From: Xestospongia bergquistia
Taxonomy: Eukaryota; Porifera; Demospongiae; Haplosclerida; Petrosiidae
NCBI GenBank assembly: GCA_963965975.1
Contig: OZ014415.1
Location: 3,415,001-3,479,000, forward strand
DNA length: 64,000 bases
Direction of reading: 5' to 3'
Both the position numbers and the translations under genes were made by a program. The notes under the pieces were generated by a model. It searched no databases and was not told the origin of the DNA. It saw nothing but the letters and a program-made list of their open reading frames with translations. Positions 39,666-51,311 of this stretch are shown one piece after another. Every line of letters starts with the position of its first letter. The first letter of the stretch is position 1.

Positions 39666-40666
39666 GAGGAGATGGATAGGTTGACAGGAACAATAGATAG
39701 ATAGTTCATAGACAGAGATGGATTTACATTTTTCTTATGACAGAGAAGTGAAAGTGGTAAGGTGAAGAGGGAATAAAATAGACAAAGGTATGACATAAGT
39801 ACTAACAACATTCTTTTTCAATAGTTTCTTAAAGCATTGAATTGAAGAGCGAAAGTGGACTTTTCATGGAGACAAGCTCACTCTCTGTTTACCAGTAACA
39901 TAGCATCAAGGATCTGGATTAGTCTATAAGGAAAGAAATATGCAATTTAGTATGTAGTGTATTTAGCAAACATGTTCTTCCTAGGCCACTGACTGAGAGT
40001 GTGGTTTTAAGAAGCTGTTCTGTGAGCTCATAATCTGTACTAAGTAACATTACTGACATGCATGATGTGTAAATGTATGAATGTATACTGGAGTTCACTA
40101 ATCTATTCTGGCCAGCTACACTGAGCATGGACACAGAACTTTGGTTAATATTCTTAGTATATGTGAACCAAACTACTGTTCATTCCTTGAGACATGTGCC
40201 CACCAGTTCCAACATGTACCTATGATAACTTGTGTACTGTTGCTCTGTAGCCATATTTAGTTGTCAATGACCATCACTATAAAAAGTAATTGGTTGATTT
40301 AACAATATATGGTTATACAGTTTGCATGTAGCAAATTGTTTGAAAGTATAAATAATATACTAAATGTGTTATAGAATTGATATTTACCAGTTCTTACAAC
40401 TAATATTATTTGTAACAATTGATAATCAGTATATTAGTATTTAAAACAGTATTACATCTACATATATTTTGTATAGCCATAATTATATGCGTTAAATCAA
40501 CAAATTAGTCTTTACAGTGACATCTATCCTGGAGAAGACATGTACTAATAAGGCAGCATATGCAAAGCTTTCCATTATAAAAGATTTAGGCAGACTATAC
40601 CACTTGATATAAATTGTACAGTCAAATTAACATAATATTATTGACTATTTACCTCATGAGCCTTAT

Positions 40667-40798
40667 CAGCTGTTATTCCAAAAAACTTCCATGTATATGG
40701 TGGTGTGACTCCTTCAGTTTAGCAATCTCTATCTCTGGGTAATCACCATGAAGTGAATTAAATCTCTCCTCCATCATTGCTTCAGTTAGATATCCTGA
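40667..40798 (-). pseudogene. exon-like fragment of an unrecognised gene
   Basis: Between an acceptor-like TTTTCAG (40799-40805 in complement) and a donor GAG|GTAAAT, the minus strand reads GYLTEAMMEERFNSLHGDYP and on to KLKE; after a one-base frame change it reads VTPPYTWKFFGITADKAHE. Splice sites plus coherent amino-acid usage suggest a real former exon with a frameshift. I do not recognise the family. Confidence 0.35.
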
Positions 40799-41561
40799 AA
40801 ATACAGAATATAAAATCTCCATACACGAATATGTGTAGAGGATTACAGAACATCTACAACACACTTATATTCCATTGGTTTAAAACATGTTACTCATTTA
40901 ATGAAAATAGTTTGTTAATAGCAGTATAATGTAAATTGAGGACTAGTTAAGTGTGTTATAAATATTAATTTCTTCCTAGAGTAAGTTCAACTACTATATA
41001 TTATATAAGTTTTCCTCAACTTATCCTTGTTTGCACATCTAATGAATAAACAATTTACGAATCTTATGAGCCTAAAGATTTCCGGATTCACTCTTGGGTT
41101 GTTCCATCATATAATTCTAAGTGTGATTGTAGCTTAAAAGTTTAGATACTCTATGTAAGTTAGTATTGTGTGAATCAGACACTCTAATTCACATGATACT
41201 AACTTGCACAGTTATTAGTACTGTGTCAACCAGACTATATTCACATGTAAATGAACTGACAATGATAAATAACATCAAATTATATTAGAGTCCATTCCTA
41301 TTATATACACCTATGATAATATAATTTATTGTTATTTAATTAGTCACTAGAGAAGATAATATTGTTACTAAAATTGATGTGTACTTCCAAATAAGTAGCT
41401 AAACAGGTCACACCTACAAGAAATGAAAAAATAATAAGCTAATTAATATAATTTATGCTACACATACAAATAATTTTCCAAAAGGTATAATACACTAATA
41501 ATATGAAAAAACTCTTTCTTTCTATGTAGAGAACACAAGTGATCAACCACAATACTTTAAA

Positions 41562-41622
41562 CTACTATGTTGTCATACAGTAATAGTTGGGACATGCTAC
41601 ACTAGTGCTAATTATTATTCCT
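41562..41622 (+). repeat. short dispersed duplicate, copy 1
   Basis: CTATGTTGTCATACAGTAAT..GTTGGGACATGCTACA..GCTAATTATT recurs at 42143-42200 with a few changes. Confidence 0.7.
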
Positions 41623-41751
41623 TAAGCTACTACCATAGATTAGGAAAATTTCTTTCATCATTAAAAAGTCAAACATTGAACCATGCACAAAGATTAAACA
41701 CACTAACGTTATTGCAAATTGAAATATTTACAGTAGGAATACTTACAGTAT

Positions 41752-41930
41752 ATAGTGCATATTTTCCATCATGGTGCTGAAAGTGTTCAAAGTGTAGAGA
41801 GTGTAGATACAACTGAGATGGCTCTTTTGAGGTATCTGAAACTTATAGATGATCCAAAAGGTTCTATAATCCTCCATATAGCCACAGGAAATTGCTCGGA
41901 CAAATAAAAAAGTTATGAAGGCCATAAAAA
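41752..41930 (-). pseudogene. possible decayed exon, unrecognised
   Basis: After an acceptor-like CTTACAG, the minus strand is open for about 52 codons (SVDTTEMALLRYLKLIDDPK, then GSIILHIATGNCSDK) before a stop. It could belong with the fragment at 40667-40798 in one lost minus-strand gene. No family recognised; it may be chance. Confidence 0.3.
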
Positions 41931-42142
41931 GTGTGTTGAGAAAATGTGGACCTTATCAGCTGTACAGTTTAGACATATGAGCTAAAAATTGACAAATATA
42001 CTAGTCATTAAAGTATTACTCCATAGTGCTCAATGTGATGCACATAGCAAAATTTAGGAGTTAATACATTTTTCTACACACCCTTTTTGTCCAAAATTAT
42101 TTAACATGAAACTTTTAGAACATGAAAATTTCCTGATCTATG

Positions 42143-42200
42143 CTATGTTGTCATACAGTCATAGTTGGGACATGCTACAACAATTGCTAATTATTCCAGA
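42143..42200 (+). repeat. short dispersed duplicate, copy 2
   Basis: Matches 41562-41622. The surrounding stretch 41940-43170 has no recognisable gene. Confidence 0.7.
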
Positions 42201-43179
42201 TACTACAGTCAAAATTATATTACATAGCACATTTTATTGATATTTAACAAGAGAATAAAGATGATAAGACAACCTCCTGATATGTAGGATAAGACAACCT
42301 CCTGTTTAATAACAAACCTATCTTTAAACAAGGTTATAATTGCAAAATCCTCTTAAAATTTTAATAGCACTGCTGTTGACTGTATTTGGCAGAAGCTACG
42401 AGACTACTCAAAGACATTGATTATTCATTATGAGTTTTGCAAGAGAGAGAAGGAGGAATCATAGACAGTGAATCTCCTTCATGGTAAGCTTTTCTTAGTC
42501 AAAATATATGATTGAAATATTCCAACCAGTCAAATAGAAAGCATCGTAGTCAGTGGCATTACATTACTAACAATGCAAAGGACAGGTATGACTGAACTCA
42601 TAATAGCTATAATATCAAGGACAGAGTTAATGTTTATTTATCACAATAGTTGTAGCAAAATTTTGAGGCAAATAGCCCCATAAGAGGTCAAGTAAAAGGA
42701 CTGTTTAACATAATAAAAATATATCAGTAATTTTGTGCTCAGGTACCTTTGTGGGGTTTCTATGTAAAGATGTCCATACTGCTATTCCTACATTGCGTTT
42801 GTTTGAGACATTTTTACTGCCATTCCTATATTGAAAGAATTTTGTGTTATTTTTTATTTGAAGTATTGATTAGTTAAAATATGTTTACAATTAATGTCTT
42901 TTTCTTTATAATATTATAGATGTACTCAGGATATACTGTACAATAGAGCAATGCTATAATTTATAATTCTTAGTAATGCAAAAAGAAAGAAATAAAGTAT
43001 AATTTATGTATCATTTCTGATGTATTATATTCAGTTTGTCATGTCTTAACTCAAGCTTATTTACCTTCTGAAACTTTCCATACCACGTGCTCTGTTCATT
43101 ATAAACAGTCTTTTCTATATATTTGTAATAAGTTTGTTTGTCAGGCACAAAGATAATTGCTCTAATATTATATTTGATG

Positions 43180-44770
43180 ATGAGATGGCTTCTTCAATTG
43201 GAAAGATTGGTGAATTCCAGCTAAGCAGAAGAATGGAGACAATACTGTAAAAAGATAGAAAACTATTTGAAGCAAGTGAAGCAGTGGAAGAATAAAGGAA
43301 AAAGTCAATTTTCATCATAGTCATAAGTCCCTCATCATACAAACTGCTATGATTTCTGATGTCTCTGTATAACTGACGAGAAACGACCTGGAGAAGCTCA
43401 TCACAGTTCTTATTAATAAACAATACTATAACCTAACAACACCTTTTGAAATAGTGCCAAAAATACAAATTTAACAGTTACTTCCAGCAGCCTCAGAGCT
43501 AGATGAGTTACCGAGATCAGTTAAAGAAAGGCACTGTGAATGGAATGCCTACTGACAGAATAGTGCTGGACACTGGAGCATCTACCACTATTGTACATTA
43601 AAGGATGGTAAGAGAGAACTATACTGGAGATGCTGTGATGATTACGGACTCTAGAGGATCTACCCGTTCATACCCAAAGGCTAATGTGAGGATTCAATTA
43701 CAAGGGGAACAAGAGTTTAGTCAGGAAGTGGCTGTTGTGGTCAAACATGAACAGTTGGAAAGAGACACACCAATTGGTGTGCCTTAATTTGTTAGATACC
43801 TTCCACAACAAGTGAGAAATGTGATGTGGGAGAAGATGAATCAAGAGTTTACTGGAGCTGTGGTGACAAGAGCTCAAGCTAGGAGAAATCAGGAGTTGTT
43901 GTCATCGGGACCAAAGGAAGAAGGTGGGATGACTAAGGAATTCGAGTCCAGTTGTGGCAGTGAGGGTGCTTCTGAAGAAGGAGAAGAATTGGAATCACTG
44001 TCAACAGAAGTGCTGAAGGAAAACCAAAGTGCTGAACTCCATCTGTGAGAATAATGAATTTCCTTTTGATGATACTTTGTTTCAGGAACCTGGATGGGGA
44101 CGAATAAACCAAACCAAAGCAGAGAAAAGGCAAGAGTGTTGAAGACAAAATGGATATAATGTCACCAGAGAACAGCTCATTGAAGCGGATCTGAATATCC
44201 AAGGCAAGAGAGGATTCATTCGGAGGCTGTGGATAATTAGAAATGGAGTGTTGTGTCAACTGAAGAAGTCAAAAGGAAATCCTAAAGAAAAGGAACTTCA
44301 AATAGTTCTGCCTGCACAATACTGGTTTGATATTCTCAAAATGGCACATGACATGCCAATGGCTGGACATGAGGGAGTTAAACAGACTCTTCAGAGGATT
44401 ATAAAATGTTTCTGGTGGCCAGGAGTAACAAAGGATGTGAACACCAATGTACAGTCTTGCCCAGAATCTCAGAAAGTGGCTAGGTTACCTACAAAAGTGC
44501 CATTGGTGAAGATGCCTATCATTGACAAATCTTTCGAATGGATAGCAATGGATATAACAGGACCATTATCGAAGACAACCAGTGGACACCAGTACATTTT
44601 AGTTATCAGTGACTATGCTACAAGATTTCCAGAAGCATACCCACTCATGAGATTTACAACCATAAGTATAACTGATAAACTTATAGATTTATTTTTCAGA
44701 GTGGGAATACCAAATGAAATTCTGACAGATCAAGACACAAACTTCAGAGCTGCTGAACGAATTGTACCAG
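43180..44770 (+). pseudogene. gypsy-like LTR element remnant: gag - protease - integrase, no reverse transcriptase
   Basis: 43181 onward reads MASSIGKIGEFQLS, a gag-type start, but breaks after about 20 codons. 43561-43600 has the aspartic-protease motif VLDTGAST. A variable, acidic linker follows (VTRAQARRNQELL near 43865). From about 44150 an uninterrupted frame carries the H2C2 integrase zinc-binding region (H..H..FWWPGVTKDV..C..C, second cysteine pair as CPESQK, so imperfect), and the integrase core with two catalytic aspartates in WIAMDITGPL and ILTDQDTNF. It diverges from the family right after the second aspartate (about 44745), so the glutamate is missing. Only about 780 bp separate protease and integrase, with no reverse-transcriptase or RNase H motif between them. 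Confidence 0.75.
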
Positions 44771-44921
44771 ATGCCATATTGACAGGTTCATTAGGATCAG
44801 AAGGAGGTGGAGCTCATGATGTCTTTATAGAATAGAATTGACAACCTCTAGTACATTGATCACTGAGTACCTAATATAGTGTTACTACAGTATTGTCAGT
44901 AATAACTATTTATAATTGACC

Positions 44922-45415
44922 ATTATTGTAGCAATGGCTGTTTAATGTTCACCGCCACCCCAACATTCACCTATATTAGGACATTTAGCTTCTTCACAGG
45001 CCTATAGAGAGTAGGTGGGGTAAAGGGTGTGGTCATTTGTTAACTTACAGTGTGTAGTTTAGATCACAAAGGTTCTGTTTCAATAGATGATAATTTTTAC
45101 CTATTGGAATATCTTTTTTTAGCCATTCTGGTAATTGAAGGCGTTGGCCTTTCTTCCTTTTAAGGAAATCAGGTGTAGGAGGTGCATTACCATCTAAAAC
45201 ATGCTTCAGACCAGGTCCGTTGGCAATGAGGTGATGTTGATCAGGAGAGAGTCGACTTGAGATGAGGATTACAGGATGACACCTAGTGTTTCTAATAGCC
45301 TGGAATGATAGATTATTTAATAGGATATAATAAATAGCGAAAACGTACCTTTAGGGGTCAGTATTTGTAGTAGGTGTGGTTTGAATGACAGGACCACGCC
45401 CATTAGATTCAGCAT
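44922..45415 (-). pseudogene. LIAS: lipoyl synthase, N-terminal part, broken
   Basis: Lipoyl synthase is the mitochondrial radical-SAM enzyme that inserts sulfur into octanoyl groups. Three exons are visible: 45349-45415, 45049-45299 and about 44922-45001. Exon 1 starts MLNLMGVVLSFKPH, a basic/hydrophobic presequence. Exon 2 has NGPGLKHVLDG and KKGQRLQLPEWLKKDIPIGK, close to the family. Exon 3 has CEEAKCPNIGECWGGGE, which holds the three cysteines of the auxiliary iron-sulfur cluster. A one-base deletion shifts frame just before the exon 2 donor, and TAA replaces a codon right after GGGEH. The sequence stops before the radical-SAM CxxxCxxC motif, so it is non-functional. Confidence 0.85.
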
Positions 45416-46280
45416 GGCTGGTGTTGATCTTCGAGGTTTGGAGAAAGAATTAGCCATTGCACTCGAAGCTGATAGACACTATGCATGATGCCAAATTTCG
45501 TGCTATTCATCAAAAGTGGGCTCATATGAGGAATTCAGGTATTTTAATATAATTTAATTTCCAAGAGTTCCACCCATTTCTTGGTGCAGAGATATTGTCA
45601 AAGCTTCTCACATGCAGCCTCTGGATTGTGCAGATATTATCGGAGGATCTCGACACCAGCCTTGGAATCCAATAATTTCAGGAGGTTCCTGATATAAAGA
45701 GGGTGTGACTAATCTATGTGGAAGTGGTCCACCACTAGTCCTCAAGAATATATATGAGAGTGGCATTAATTGCAAAGAAGGTCACATGATCAATACAAGT
45801 TAGAATAGTTTTACTTTTTTATTGTTTATTGTTATTTTTGTAGTGAACTTGGCATCATAATACATGGCAAAAATACTCAAGCCCGAGACAAGGTATGTCA
45901 CATGACATATCACATGACTTTCATGTTATTTTCTAGTGTGGCTACTTAGGAAATATTCTACAAGTTTTACAAAATGTATGTTATTAATATGACAGGAGCT
46001 ATTAATGTATATTAATATGATAATACAGTACAGTGCTTTAAATAGAGTGCCATTATATAAAAACTATTATATGAGTATATGCTATTGTCATTATATAATA
46101 CTTGTATATATAGTAAATAATAATAGATTTACTAAATAAATAAAATGTTGTTTTCTTAGCATTTTTCAATAGATGATGTTAAAGTTATTATTGAGATTAT
46201 ATTAGTTCTATCAGAAATACCACATTTTAAACTCTCTATTGAACTACTGAACAGACAAGAAAGAGCAGCTGTGAGTTCAT
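45414..46280 (+). pseudogene. CCDC103: CCDC103-like (dynein-arm factor), broken
   Basis: CCDC103 is needed to attach dynein arms in motile cilia. Pieces in order: 45414-45538 (MAGVDLRGLEKELAIALEAD, then AKFRAIHQ and, after a frame change, VGSYEEF); a 51-bp intron; 45590 to about 45690 (RDIVKASHMQPLDCADIIGG, then SRHQPWNP); 45844-45892; 45937-45975 (CGYLGNILQVLQN); 46160 to about 46275 (HFSIDDV..SEIPHFKLSIELLNRQERA). The order and phrases match the human protein's N-terminal coiled coil, the conserved SYEEFR.IV.ASHL.PL block and its C-terminal helices. Two single-base frame lesions in exon 1 and no clear exon for the middle region make it a pseudogene, unless they are assembly errors. Confidence 0.7.
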
Positions 46281-46467
46281 ATCATGGATCATATGACTAT
46301 GTAGCAACCATTACATTAAGACAACGTGACTATGAAGTGAAAACATCACATGATATTATAATGTACTGTTATTTTTATAATAGATTGATCAATTGTTCAC
46401 TCAGATTTCATTGCCAAAATAGATCCATGTGTTCACACATTGCTGCCACATTTGAAAGTAAGGAGCG

Positions 46468-47067
46468 ATGGAAGATTTTAACAAATATGCTCTTGTTGAA
46501 GAACCTGTAGATGTTGACCTAGTCGATGGTGTTTTCCTCTACTTAACTGAATCTAGATACCGTAAAGGACGTAGCGATCCTTGAAAGAAAGCTATAAGGA
46601 AAAAAACTAGAATGTTTGTTATTCATGATGGAGTGATGTTTTTCAAGAAGAAGAAAGAAAGACAAGGTAATAATGAAAGAAAGTCTTTTGTTGACTTACC
46701 ATATCAATTATATAGATAGTTGAGTTTCGATTTATCTTAGCTTTAAGTTACTACTTCACTAAGTTCGTGGAAGCTGTGAATTCATGTTTCAACAAAGACA
46801 AACGAGGTCTCACCTTATTCAATGTTTAGAATCTCACTCAATGTCCATGTTTCCTATCATGATGCTCAGACGTGTTGCTGGAAAGGTAAAGTCAATTGTA
46901 TAGATGTTTATTGTATTTGCAGAGTTCCTGAATTTACAAACTCTCAACGGATTCAATGCTCAATTTGTAAGGAGTGGTATCACTCAGATACCTGTGTAAA
47001 AGTAGCTGAAAAATATTTAAGCTCTAATTTAGCGTGGTACTGCTTCAAGTGTAATAATAATCAGTGA
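46468..47067 (+). pseudogene. integrase-type mobile element remnant ending in a PHD finger
   Basis: 46468 opens MEDFNKYALVEEPVDVDLVD and continues VFLYLTESRYRKG; after one stop, KKAIRKKTRMFVIHDGVMFF follows. This resembles the start of integrase proteins of the KRBA2/Ginger kind. About 46730-46830 reads FVEAVNSCFNKDKRGLTLFNV before a stop. 46903-47058 encodes a well-kept PHD zinc finger: CICRVPEF..CSICKEWYHSDTC..WYCFKC, with all eight expected ligands (C4-H-C3). PHD fingers usually read histone H3 tails. The integrase catalytic core is missing. The family call for the N-terminal part is from motif memory and less sure than the PHD call. Confidence 0.6.
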
Positions 47068-47234
47068 ATTTTTTTAATTGTCATCTACATTTTAAACATT
47101 GTCATAATATAAATTGAATTCTATGTTATAGTTCTACTACCAACAGCATCCTGAATGGTCGAGATATTGGCTGTTTCATTGAATGTAAATTTTTGATAAG
47201 CATTAGTGTAGTTGATTCTGACACTACCAAATAA

Positions 47235-47625
47235 AGTAATAAATCAATTTTCGGACGTCATCTATATTCGGACACTGTGTTTGAATGCTAACAGTGACTG
47301 ATCAAAGCACCTAGCATCTTAAATAAAAGCTAAAGAACTGTACTTTTATTATTCCAAGATTCATGAGCTTCAGAGTCTCCACGCTTGAGTAGTGGCACTT
47401 CGAACATGGCTTGCCGGAATATCAGGCAGAAGACTGTATTTTCGTAGGTTGAAAAATTCTATCTAAAATAGTTTACAAGTATGGTCCTACATGACAACAT
47501 TCAAGCACTAATCATCGCTCTGTAGAATGACGCAGTTGTCCATTGAAATCTATATCCTTCAAAAAAGTAAGGATAAGCTAAAAATGCGTTCTCCGAGTGC
47601 TGTAATCGGACACGCCTACTGGTTT
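47235..47625. repeat. left terminal inverted repeat of element 3
   Basis: Inverse match to about 51312-51759, ending inward at AATCGGACACGCC (47607-47619). The right copy carries about 55 extra bases, a small inverted repeat near 51345-51400 (CATAGATAGTATAGACT.. ACTATCTATG). Confidence 0.85.
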
Positions 47626-48488
47626 GGTGTCTAGCTCGTGCTATTGTCTGAACGTGTTGCTACTACTGGCTAAAAGAACTGCTACCGTTTAAAGGAGCTG
47701 CGAAAGTTTTGTTTGAAGGTATAACCTTTGTGTTAATGGAATAAACTTTAGAAACAAAAGATAGAATGCGTACAATTAAGGTAGATCTAATAATTATAAT
47801 GAGGTGAAAATAGGTGATAACTGAGGAGAGAGTTTACTAGTCTAGTAGTTCTTTGTATTCACATGGCCCTGTTTTTCCCCAAGGTGTTTTATTTTCTGTC
47901 ATTCATTAGAATAGTGGGCGAAGTGTATAAACAACGTAGTCTAGTTGTTAGAGAACTGGTAGGAAGTCAATAGTTTGACGTGTATAGTTTATGGGTTTGA
48001 GTGAGTTTAGATTTGATAATACACAGTGAAGTATTGACTTCCTGCTGGGACTGTAGACACTGCTTATAAACAAATTAATAGTTAAGTAAAATGAGTGAAA
48101 TTTTGATTATCAAACTAGTAATCCAACATCTATTGAACCCTCAGTGTGTCGAAATCGACCTGCTTTTTTAAATTGTAGAAATACTGTAAATCTACAATAT
48201 AGTTATATTCCACTGTCTGTAATTAGAGTTTGGTTGTTAATTGTTACAGAGCCTCCCATGTAATCCTAAGAGTGTTTTGGATCTTGTGCTCTTAACATTT
48301 CTTTGCTATTGTTGTACTGGAGAATGAAAGCAAATCAAATAATTCATCTACAAACATTTTACCACTGACAAATTGTATTACAATCTTGTATCATGACTTT
48401 TCTGAGACAATGGAAGAACAGGGGAATAGTTTATTCCTTAATATTATTTTACAGGTTTAACTGAATGACATGAGTTGTCTGCTTCGTG

Positions 48489-49868
48489 ACCGGACATTCA
48501 GATCAGCAACAATATCACCACCAAGATCACTTCCCATTGACTACTATTCCTCCTGTTTATAAGGAATATTGTGAAGAACAAATATACAGAGCATATGAGG
48601 CTGTTCAAGAAGGAGCATCAGTGAGACATGCAGCAGAACAGTATGGCATTCCAAGATCAACATTAAGTGATCACATCACTGGTAAAGTTAAATTTGGAGC
48701 TCATAGTGGATCTGAATGATACTTGTCAAGTGAGGAGGAGAAAGAACTTGTCAGTTTTATCTGTCAATCAGTGAGAATGGGATATGCTAAATCTCGTACA
48801 GAAGTTTTGGCAATAGTAGAAAATTTTGTATCTTCTAAAGGCAAGATAGTTACTCTCTCTAATGGGTGGTGCTTGTCATTCAAGAAAAGACATCCTACAA
48901 TAACTCTCTGATTCTGAAATCTTCCTGAACTGATTGACACACCATTTTCTTGTCCATTGCCCATCGTCAAGACCAATTCTGCTTCTTCTTGATGGCCATT
49001 CTACTCATTACAATCCTAGCTTTGTAAGAAGAGCAGCTGAGGAGAAGGTGATAGTATTCTGCTTACCTCCCAACACAACCCACTTGACTCAACCCCTTGA
49101 CAAAGCCATGTTTGGTCCTTTGAAGACATACTGGAACCAGGAATGTCAGAGTTTTATGTCCAAGAATCCTGATAGATACGTGACAGAGTATGACTTTATG
49201 TCATTATTTAGTAAGGTATGGTACCACACTATGACTATATCAAACATTATGTCTGCTTTCCGTACAACAGGTGTTTATCCATTTGACTGTAATGCCATTG
49301 AGGTGATTGACAGCACACCTCATATTAATAATCCCATCTTCTTGACTGAAAGAACAGGACTAGCCTTTATCCCTCTATACAACCCTGCTTGTAAATCTTC
49401 CACTCCCAGCTGCAATACTATAACCAAACCACCTGTCACATTCACACATGAAGAAATTGCCCATTTTATTAGAAGGTATGAGGAAGGATATGACATCACT
49501 ACTGTTGAGCTTACAATCTCTGGCTCAAGAAATATGAACGGTCTGATGAGTCTGATAGTTCTAGGTTATCTTATGAGACATCTCTTGAATCTTCACCATA
49601 CACTAGGACATCACCATCTAATCTTCTGCTTGGCGAAGCATCAAGTCAATCCAGATCTATTATGAAGAAAATGTTTCATTTTCCAAAGTCTCACCCTCTT
49701 AGCACTGATTATGAGAAGACATCTGCAAGAGTTCTTACCAGCTCAGAAAATCTGAAAGCTTTAGAAGAGAAAGAGAGAATGAAGTGTGAGAAAGAGAATG
49801 AAAAGGAGAAGAGAAAATTGGAAAGAGAAAGAAAGCGAGAAGAGAAGCTAGAAATGAGAAGAAAGTGA
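48489..49868 (+). pseudogene. pogo/Tigger-type transposase, internally deleted (element 3)
   Basis: Blocks in order: a Psq helix-turn-helix (EGASVRHAAEQYGIPRSTLS, about 48610-48670) ending GKVKFGAHSGSE with a stop; a CENP-B/Tc5-like part (48723-48911, ending FKKRHPTITL); then, after only about 20 bp, the later catalytic part (48934-49665) with LLLLDGHSTHYNPSF and LTQPLDKAMFGPLKTYW, the second and third catalytic aspartates. About 130 residues that hold the first aspartate (NCDxxG in elements 1 and 2) are missing. A C-terminal TFTHEEIAHFIRRYEEGYD motif and a lysine/glutamate-rich coiled block (49662-49868) follow. It cannot cut DNA, although the element's ends are intact. Confidence 0.85.
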
Positions 49869-50127
49869 AAATGTGGGACAGTCAGTCAAGGTATTTACAG
49901 TGAATTTAAATGTCTCACTTACTACAATAATAACAGGTGCTGATGAAAATATTGATCTTCATGAAAAACCTTTACATAGTCATGATCACTCTCCAAGATC
50001 TCAGGTGTCCACACTACAAGATGATACTGATCAAACAAGATCTCATCAATCACACAGTTTGTCTTCAAGTAAACAAAGACTGCAATTACTATGCCAAATT
50101 TTCACTGAGAATGGATGTTTGTTGAAC

Positions 50128-51000
50128 AGGTACTACTAAATGTGGAACTAGTGTAGGAACTTGTGGGCGTGGAACTAGTGCAACTGACAAGTGTCAATCA
50201 CATAACTCATCTCCAAGTAAGACATATACATGTACTATTTTACTTAATATTAATGTATAGGTACTAACAGTCAAACAGTGTCTAGAACTAATGCATCTCG
50301 TGGGCGTGGAACTAGTGTAGGAACTTGTAGGCGTGGAACTAATGCAACTAACGAGTGTCAATGACTTAACTCATCTCCAAGTAAGACATATACGTGTACT
50401 ATTTTACTAGATATTAATGCATAGGTACTAACAATCGAACAAGGTCTAGAACTAATGCATCTTGTGGGCGTGGATCTAGTGCAGGAACTTGTGGGCGTGG
50501 AACTAGTGCAACTGATGAGTGTCAATCACGTAACTCATTTCCAAGTAAGACATATACATGTACTATTATACTGAATATTAATGTATAGCTACTAACAGTG
50601 GAACAGGGTCAAGAACTAACAGTCGAACAGGGTCTAGAACTAATTCATCTTGTGGGCGTGGAACTAGTGCAACTGACGAGTGTCAATCATGTACCTCATT
50701 CCAAAGTAAGACATATAAATGTACTATTATACTGAATATTAATGTATACGTACTAACAGTGGAACAGGGTCAAGAACTAACAGTCGAACAGGGTCTAGAA
50801 CTAATTCATCTTGTGGGCGTAGAACTATAATATATGATATAATCTCGTGGACGTGGAACTTGTGCAACTGACGAGTGTCAATCCAGTAACTCATCTCCAA
50901 GTAAGACATATACATGTACTATTTTACTGAATATTAATGTATAGGTACTAATTGTCGAACAAGGTCTAGAACTAATGCATCTCGTGGGCGTGGAACTAGT
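50128..51000 (+). repeat. tandem mini-exon/mini-intron array in element 3 (5-6 units of about 165 bp)
   Basis: Each unit has about 120 bp that reads as coding (GRGTSVGTCGRGTSATDECQ-like, rich in G, R, T and S), then a 44-bp intron GTAAGACATATACATGTACT..TTAATGTATAG, then the next GTACTAAC. Five copies of the intron end exon text TCATCTCCAA or its variants (donors near 50219, 50380, 50545, 50706, 50900). One intron copy has lost its AG (near 50747). Confidence 0.8.
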
Positions 51001-51099
51001 GTAGGAACTTGTGGGTGTGGAACTAGTGTAGGAACTAGAGAGTCTCCTGAGGATGATGATAATGTACTAGATGGCTCTTTATCTCCTGCTCTTAGTGCC

Positions 51100-51255
51100 A
51101 TAGTTTGTCCAGCTTGTGACACCAACTTCAATAAAGACTGAGTGGCTTGTGATAGGTGTGACACTTGGTTCCACGTAGAGTGCACAAGTATTCCATTGGA
51201 AATATACTCTAAAATTGATATAATGACTTGGTTTTGTTGTGAACGTGAAGTCTAA
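51100..51255 (+). pseudogene. PHD-like finger at the end of element 3
   Basis: Reads CPACDTNFNKD, a stop, then VACDRCDTWFHVECT and, after a helix-like stretch, MTWFCCEREV and the terminal stop. The C-C, C-C, H-C order and the TWF..W pattern are those of PHD fingers; the last cysteine pair is altered (CC in place of C-x2-C). In intact relatives the finger would close the transposase protein and could target chromatin, which is inference. Confidence 0.65.
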
Positions 51256-51311
51256 GTTTTGTTTAATAATAAAACACTGATGCTATCCGATCACTCCGAT
51301 GTTATTTTAAT

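Noticed and set aside
39493-39811. Serine/leucine-rich minus-strand frames
   Set aside because: They are the complement of an AGAGAC low-complexity tract.
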